8,890 nucleotides of DNA from JBOGHU01 sp050742255 (lineage in GTDB: Bacteria > Actinomycetota > Acidimicrobiia > Acidimicrobiales > CADCSY01). Below are positions 6,401 through 8,890 of this stretch, one piece after another. The stretch spans positions 1 through 8,890 of the forward strand of contig JBOGHU010000092.1 in assembly GCA_050742255.1 (NCBI GenBank). The letters are read 5' to 3'. Made by a program: the position numbers and the translations under genes. Numbering within the stretch: the first letter of the stretch is position 1; each line of letters opens with the position of its first letter. The notes under the pieces are model-generated. The model saw only the letters and a list, made by a program, of their open reading frames with translations, was not told the DNA's origin and did no database searches.

Positions 6401-7483
6401 TCAGCGACCGGCGACGAAGCGCTCGACCATCTGGCGGGCCACGTCGTCGCGGTGCTGGGTGGGGGGGGACTTCATGAAGTAGGCGGAGGGGCCCAGGAGC
6501 GGTCCCCCGAGGCCGCGGTCCATGGCCACCTTCACGCAGCGGAGGGCGTCGATGACGACGCCGGCGGAGTTGGGCGAGTCCCAGACCTCCAGCTTGAGCT
6601 CGATGTTGAGGGGAGCGTCACCGAAGTTGCGCCCCTCGAGGCGGATGTACGCCCACTTGCGGTCGTCGAGCCAGCTCACGTGGTCGGAGGGCCCGATGTG
6701 CACGTGGTTGGCGTCGATGCCGTGCCGGAGCTGGCTGGTGACCGACTGGGTCTTGGAGACCCGCTTGGACTCCAGCCGCTCTCGCTCCAGCATGTTCTTG
6801 AAGTCCATGTTGCCGCCCACGTTGAGCTGGTAGGTGCGGTCGAGGACCAGGCCCCGGTCCTCGAAGAGGCGGGCCAGGACGCGGTGGACGATGGTGGCCC
6901 CCACCTGGCTCTTGACGTCGTCACCCACTATGGGCAGCCCTGCCTCGGTGAAGCGCCGGGCCCACTCCGGGTCGCTGGCGATGAACACCGGGATGGCGTT
7001 GACGAAGCCCACCCCGGCGTCGAGGCAGGCCTGGGCGTAGTGGCGCTGGGCGACCTCCGAGCCCACCGGCAGGAACGAGACGCACACCTCGGCTCCCGAG
7101 CGACGCAGGACATCGGCCACGTCCGCCGGCGCCGCCGGGCTCTCCTCGCAGCTCTGACGGTAGTAGGTGCCCAAGCCGTCGAGGGTGGGCCCCCGCTGCA
7201 CCGTCACGCCCAGCTCGCCGACGGCGGCGAAGCGGATGGTGTTGTTCTGGCCGGCGAAGATGGCCTTGCCGGCGTCGAGGCCGACCTTGGCGGCGTCCAC
7301 GTCGAAGGCGGCGACCAGCTCGATGTCCCGGAGGTGGTAGCCGCCCAGCTCGACGTGCATGAGCCCGGGCACCTCCTCGGCAGGGTCGGCGTGGCCGTAG
7401 TACTCGAGGCCCTGCAGGAGGGAGCTGGCGCAGTTGCCGACACCGGCGATGGCGAGCTTCACCTGTCGTGGGGTCGTGGTCAT
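6401..7483 (-). CDS. ino1: Inositol-3-phosphate synthase (actinobacterial Ino1)
   Basis: A 360-residue NAD-dependent enzyme that converts glucose 6-phosphate to 1L-myo-inositol 1-phosphate (inositol-3-phosphate). This is the first step towards phosphatidylinositol, PI-derived lipids and, in many actinobacteria, mycothiol. A Rossmann loop is at 11-24 (AIAGVGNCASSLLQ). Conserved family blocks are GDDVKSQVGATIVHR at 187-201, NVGGNMDFKNMLERERLESK at 221-240 (lysines 229 and 240), the HIGPSDHVSWLDDRKWAY stretch at 262-279, and ELKLEVWDSPNSAGVVIDA at 295-313. Length matches the compact actinobacterial form (M. tuberculosis Rv0046c is about 367 residues) rather than the longer eukaryotic enzymes. 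The ATG at 7483-7481 overlaps the PadR stop (ATGA) and has a good Shine-Dalgarno sequence. An upstream extension of this frame is read out of the padR gene and is not real. Regulation by the co-transcribed PadR protein is inferred. Confidence 0.96.
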   Translation of the reverse strand: MTTTPRQVKLAIAGVGNCASSLLQGLEYYGHADPAEEVPGLMHVELGGYHLRDIELVAAFDVDAAKVGLDAGKAIFAGQNNTIRFAAVGELGVTVQRGPTLDGLGTYYRQSCEESPAAPADVADVLRRSGAEVCVSFLPVGSEVAQRHYAQACLDAGVGFVNAIPVFIASDPEWARRFTEAGLPIVGDDVKSQVGATIVHRVLARLFEDRGLVLDRTYQLNVGGNMDFKNMLERERLESKRVSKTQSVTSQLRHGIDANHVHIGPSDHVSWLDDRKWAYIRLEGRNFGDAPLNIELKLEVWDSPNSAGVVIDALRCVKVAMDRGLGGPLLGPSAYFMKSPPTQHRDDVARQMVERFVAGR

Positions 7484-8106
7484 GGGCGGGGTCCTCCGGT
7501 CGTGGCGTCGCGCGTGTTGCGGTGTGACGACCTCTCTGTGGCGATGAGGTGGTCCAGCCAGGCGATGTCGCGCTGGGTCGAGTCGGTGTCGTGCTCCATG
7601 AGCGAGTGGAGGTAGCGGTCGACGCGGGCACGGCGAGCCTCTATCGCCCGACGGGTCTCGGCCAGGCGCTGCTCGAGGGTCGCCCGGCGCCGCTCGAGCA
7701 GCGCCACCCGGGCGTCGGGGTCGCTCCAACGGCAGAAGGCCAGCTTGAGGGAGAAGCTGCGGTCGTCGTCGGACGGGTCGGCGAGCAGCGCCACCAGGCG
7801 CTCCTCGCCAGCAGGGGTGATGCTGTACACCTTGCGGTTGCGAGGTCCCCGTGGCCCCCGTAGACGGGCACGACGGAAAGCCGCCGCCTCCCCGGTGAGC
7901 GAGCCGGTCATCGGGATCGGGCTGGACATCCCGCCGGCCTCGACCACACGCACCGCTCCCGACCGCTCCAGGCGGCCGAGAGCCGGGTACAGCGAGCCAA
8001 AGGACACCCGGGAGAGCGGGCCGAGGATCTCCCGCAGGTGCTTCTTCAGCTCGTAGCCATGGCGCGTCGACTCCTTGAGGCAGCCGAGGATGGCCAGCTC
8101 GATCAC
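7480..8106 (-). CDS. PadR family transcriptional regulator, probable autoregulator of padR-ino1
   Basis: A 208-residue PadR-type winged-helix repressor. The family signature is at the N-terminus: IELAILGCLKE at 2-12, HGYEL at 16-20, and the recognition region SFGSLYPALGRLERSGAV at 35-52. The wing is unusually long: about 38 residues (53-90), rich in Gly, Pro and Arg, separate it from RKVYSITPAGEERL at 91-104. A charged, Arg/Glu-rich C-terminal helical region (about 130-192) fits the PadR dimerisation domain and ends with DIAWLDHLIATE, resembling Rv0047c. The GTG at 8106-8104 is chosen because it begins exactly at the conserved N-terminus and lies seven bases after a TATATT -10. The TTG at 8142 that would extend the frame by 12 codons is the -35 element. 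The stop overlaps the ino1 start by 4 bases, so the two are co-translated. It likely senses some inositol-pathway or envelope signal, but the ligand is unknown. Confidence 0.92.
   Translation of the reverse strand: MIELAILGCLKESTRHGYELKKHLREILGPLSRVSFGSLYPALGRLERSGAVRVVEAGGMSSPIPMTGSLTGEAAAFRRARLRGPRGPRNRKVYSITPAGEERLVALLADPSDDDRSFSLKLAFCRWSDPDARVALLERRRATLEQRLAETRRAIEARRARVDRYLHSLMEHDTDSTQRDIAWLDHLIATERSSHRNTRDATTGGPRP
7492..7497 (-). promoter_or_regulatory. Shine-Dalgarno site for ino1
   Basis: On the minus strand this reads GGAGGA, eight bases before the ino1 ATG and inside the end of padR. It fixes the ino1 start and shows that ino1 can recruit ribosomes itself, unlike the leaderless or coupled genes elsewhere in the window. 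Confidence 0.75.
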
Positions 8107-8112
8107 CTCCCG

Positions 8113-8136
8113 GAATATATCGGTACGATATATCGT
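8113..8136. promoter_or_regulatory. Probable PadR operator: palindrome plus a second half-like copy
   Basis: Positions 8125-8136 form a perfect 12-bp palindrome, ACGATATATCGT, lying entirely inside the -35/-10 spacer of the padR promoter. A second, imperfect copy (8113-8122, GAATATATCG) overlaps the -10. The core ATATATCG is directly repeated 13 bp apart (8115-8122 and 8128-8135). PadR proteins typically repress their own promoter through AT-containing dyads, so binding here would block RNA polymerase. Assignment to this PadR protein is inference from position and symmetry. Confidence 0.65.
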
Positions 8137-8142
8137 CTGCAA
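8114..8142 (-). promoter_or_regulatory. padR-ino1 promoter
   Basis: On the minus strand the -35 is TTGCAG (8142-8137) and the -10 is TATATT (8119-8114), with an ideal 17-bp spacer. The GTG start of padR lies seven bases after the -10, so a leaderless transcript is expected. The -10 is the strongest in the window (five of six match TATAAT) and stands in a short AT-rich island within very GC-rich sequence. Confidence 0.75.
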
Positions 8143-8191
8143 CCTGTCGAGGCCCCGACGGGGGGCGGGCGCGCCGGCCAGCGGGGGTGAC

Positions 8192-8197
8192 TAGCCT
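8192..8197 (+). promoter_or_regulatory. -10 element for DUF5318 gene (leaderless)
   Basis: TAGCCT matches TANNNT and ends seven bases before the GTG at 8205. It is the same hexamer as the GNAT-operon -10 on the other strand at 4216-4221. No clear -35 is seen at about 8169-8174. This motif argues for the GTG at 8205 over the in-frame GTG at 8187, which lies upstream of the -10. Confidence 0.55.
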
Positions 8198-8204
8198 TCT
8201 GGGC

Positions 8205-8627
8205 GTGGCCTTCCGACCCGACCGGCTGGGGGCGTCGCCGCCGAGCCCGCCAGGCGAGATCGACTACCGCCTGGCCCGCCAGCTGGTGATCAAACAGTTC
8301 CGCAGCGGGCGCCTCAGCCGCCACGAGGTCTGTGACGCCCATCCGGAGCTGGCCCGGGCGGCCCGCAACGTCGGAAAGGAGTCGAGCGAAGAGTGCCCGA
8401 TCTGCCAAGAGGCGAAGCTCGTGCTCGTGTCGTACGTGTTCGGCCCCGGCATGCCCCCGAGCGGGCGGTGCGTGACGACGAGGAAGGAGCTGCTCCGCCT
8501 CGCCAGCGGCTCCAGCGAGCTGTCCTGTCACGTCGTGGAGGTCTGCCCCGCCTGCTCGTGGAACCATCTGACCCGGACAGTGGTGCTGAGCCAGGCTCGC
8601 TCGCGGCCTTCGGTGCCCTTCGGCTGA
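8205..8627 (+). CDS. DUF5318 family protein with putative zinc-binding cysteine pairs
   Basis: A 140-residue protein of the actinobacterial DUF5318 family (M. tuberculosis Rv0049-like), function unknown. Conserved features are VCDAHPELARAARNVGK at 42-58, the first cysteine pair CPIC at 64-67, LVLVSYVFG at 72-80, and the second pair CPACSWNHL at 114-122 preceded by HVVEV. Two CxxC pairs about 47 residues apart suggest a zinc-ribbon-like fold. No signal peptide or membrane helix is seen, so it is probably cytoplasmic. The first ~17 residues are Pro/Gly-rich and outside the conserved part. The GTG at 8205 is preferred because of the -10 motif seven bases upstream; the alternative GTG at 8187 would add six residues. 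It is divergent from padR-ino1, as Rv0049 is from Rv0047c, so family assignment rests on both motif and context. Confidence 0.88.
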   Translation: MAFRPDRLGASPPSPPGEIDYRLARQLVIKQFRSGRLSRHEVCDAHPELARAARNVGKESSEECPICQEAKLVLVSYVFGPGMPPSGRCVTTRKELLRLASGSSELSCHVVEVCPACSWNHLTRTVVLSQARSRPSVPFG

Positions 8628-8890
8628 TCGCCGCCGCCGCCGGCGCCGCCCTCGCCCTCTCCTCCACCGGCCCCGTCCTGCTCCTGGCGGCCGTGCTGGT
8701 GGTGGTGGTGGCGCCCCGCCCGGCCTCCATCGCCGCCGTCGCCCTCGCCGCCGCCGCCGTGGCCCTGCGCTGGGACACGGCGTCGCTGACGGCGGTCGCC
8801 GGCGCTCAGGCGGCGCTCGGGCCGGCCGGGGCGGTGGAGCCCACTGCGGCTGCCGCCTCGGCGTGGCTGGCCGCCGCCGCCGTGGTGCTG
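8558..8890 (+). CDS. Alanine-rich membrane protein, N-terminal fragment
   Basis: An open frame of 111 codons running off the window end, composed mostly of Ala, Val and Leu. A short acidic N-terminus (MEPSDPDSGAEPG, reading the GTG as Met) precedes hydrophobic stretches at about 23-34, 40-52, 56-70 and 98-111, interrupted by APRP at 52-55 and RWD at 71-73. This fits a multi-pass membrane protein with short helices or hairpins. I do not recognise the family. The GTG at 8558 overlaps the DUF5318 gene by 70 bases. The nearest Shine-Dalgarno-like GGAGG (8537-8541) is 16 bases away, too far to be convincing, and the true start could be further downstream. In M. tuberculosis the gene after Rv0049 is a penicillin-binding protein (ponA1); this fragment shows no such domain. 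Confidence 0.6.
   Translation, partial: MEPSDPDSGAEPGSLAAFGALRLIAAAAGAALALSSTGPVLLLAAVLVVVVAPRPASIAAVALAAAAVALRWDTASLTAVAGAQAALGPAGAVEPTAAAASAWLAAAAVVL

Noticed and set aside
6452..7615. 387-codon plus-strand frame opposite ino1 and padR
   Set aside because: Antisense to the highly conserved ino1 coding sequence; no motif and no promoter.
7484..7729. 82-residue N-terminal extension of ino1
   Set aside because: It lies wholly inside padR in another frame, is Arg/Pro-rich, and would bypass the strong GGAGGA and conserved N-terminus at 7483.
8107..8142. TTG start giving PadR 12 extra residues
   Set aside because: That TTG is the -35 hexamer of the promoter and the extra codons are the palindromic operator. 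The conserved PadR N-terminus begins at the GTG at 8106.
8146..8159. GTCGAGGCCCCGAC imperfect 14-bp palindrome in the padR/DUF5318 gap
   Set aside because: Two mismatches and pure G/C character make it easily explained by base composition; it is not positioned on a promoter element of either gene.
8698..8712. GTG/GGT triplet run near the window end
   Set aside because: It encodes a Val run in a membrane helix of the partial membrane protein and looks like codon bias rather than a functional repeat.
8103..8778. Minus-strand frames opposite DUF5318 and the following membrane protein
   Set aside because: Shadows of plus-strand genes: the DUF5318 cysteine motifs and hydrophobic helices are on the plus strand.

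Overview
The window is very G+C-rich DNA with strong G/C preference at third codon positions and frequent GTG starts. It is packed with genes and contains no mobile element, tRNA, rRNA or CRISPR array. Gene content and order point to a high-GC actinobacterium. The clues are a DUF6049 gene next to murJ and a CCA-adding enzyme, a compact actinobacterial-type inositol-3-phosphate synthase behind a PadR regulator, and a DUF5318 gene. A deep branch such as Acidimicrobiia is my inference; the sequence alone cannot settle it.

Layout: (1) 1-4209, minus strand, is a tightly coupled three-gene operon reading leftward: a GNAT acetyltransferase, a large signal-peptide-bearing membrane-anchored DUF6049 protein, then the lipid II flippase MurJ, which is cut by the window edge. 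Adjacent genes overlap by 4 bases (GTGA and ATGA). (2) 4210-4265 is a 56-bp divergent promoter region. (3) 4266-6349, plus strand, holds the CCA tRNA nucleotidyltransferase followed closely by an endonuclease/exonuclease/phosphatase (EEP) family enzyme. (4) 6350-6400 holds a strong hairpin between convergent genes. (5) 6401-8106, minus strand, is a padR-ino1 operon, again with an ATGA overlap. (6) 8107-8204 is a second divergent promoter region with a striking AT-rich palindrome. (7) 8205-8890, plus strand, holds DUF5318 and the start of an alanine-rich membrane protein.

The window joins cell-wall precursor export (MurJ with DUF6049), tRNA 3'-end maturation, and inositol phosphate synthesis. 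In Mycobacterium tuberculosis the counterparts form two separate blocks on opposite sides of oriC (Rv3907c/Rv3909/Rv3910 and Rv0046c/Rv0047c/Rv0049). Here the blocks are adjacent.

The most informative signals are regulatory. All four genes that start a transcription unit have a TANNNT -10 motif only 6-7 bases before the chosen start codon, the geometry of leaderless transcripts. The padR-ino1 promoter also carries a perfect 12-bp palindrome inside its -35/-10 spacer, a likely PadR operator. I do not see a clearly new multi-gene system; most genes are conserved housekeeping genes.
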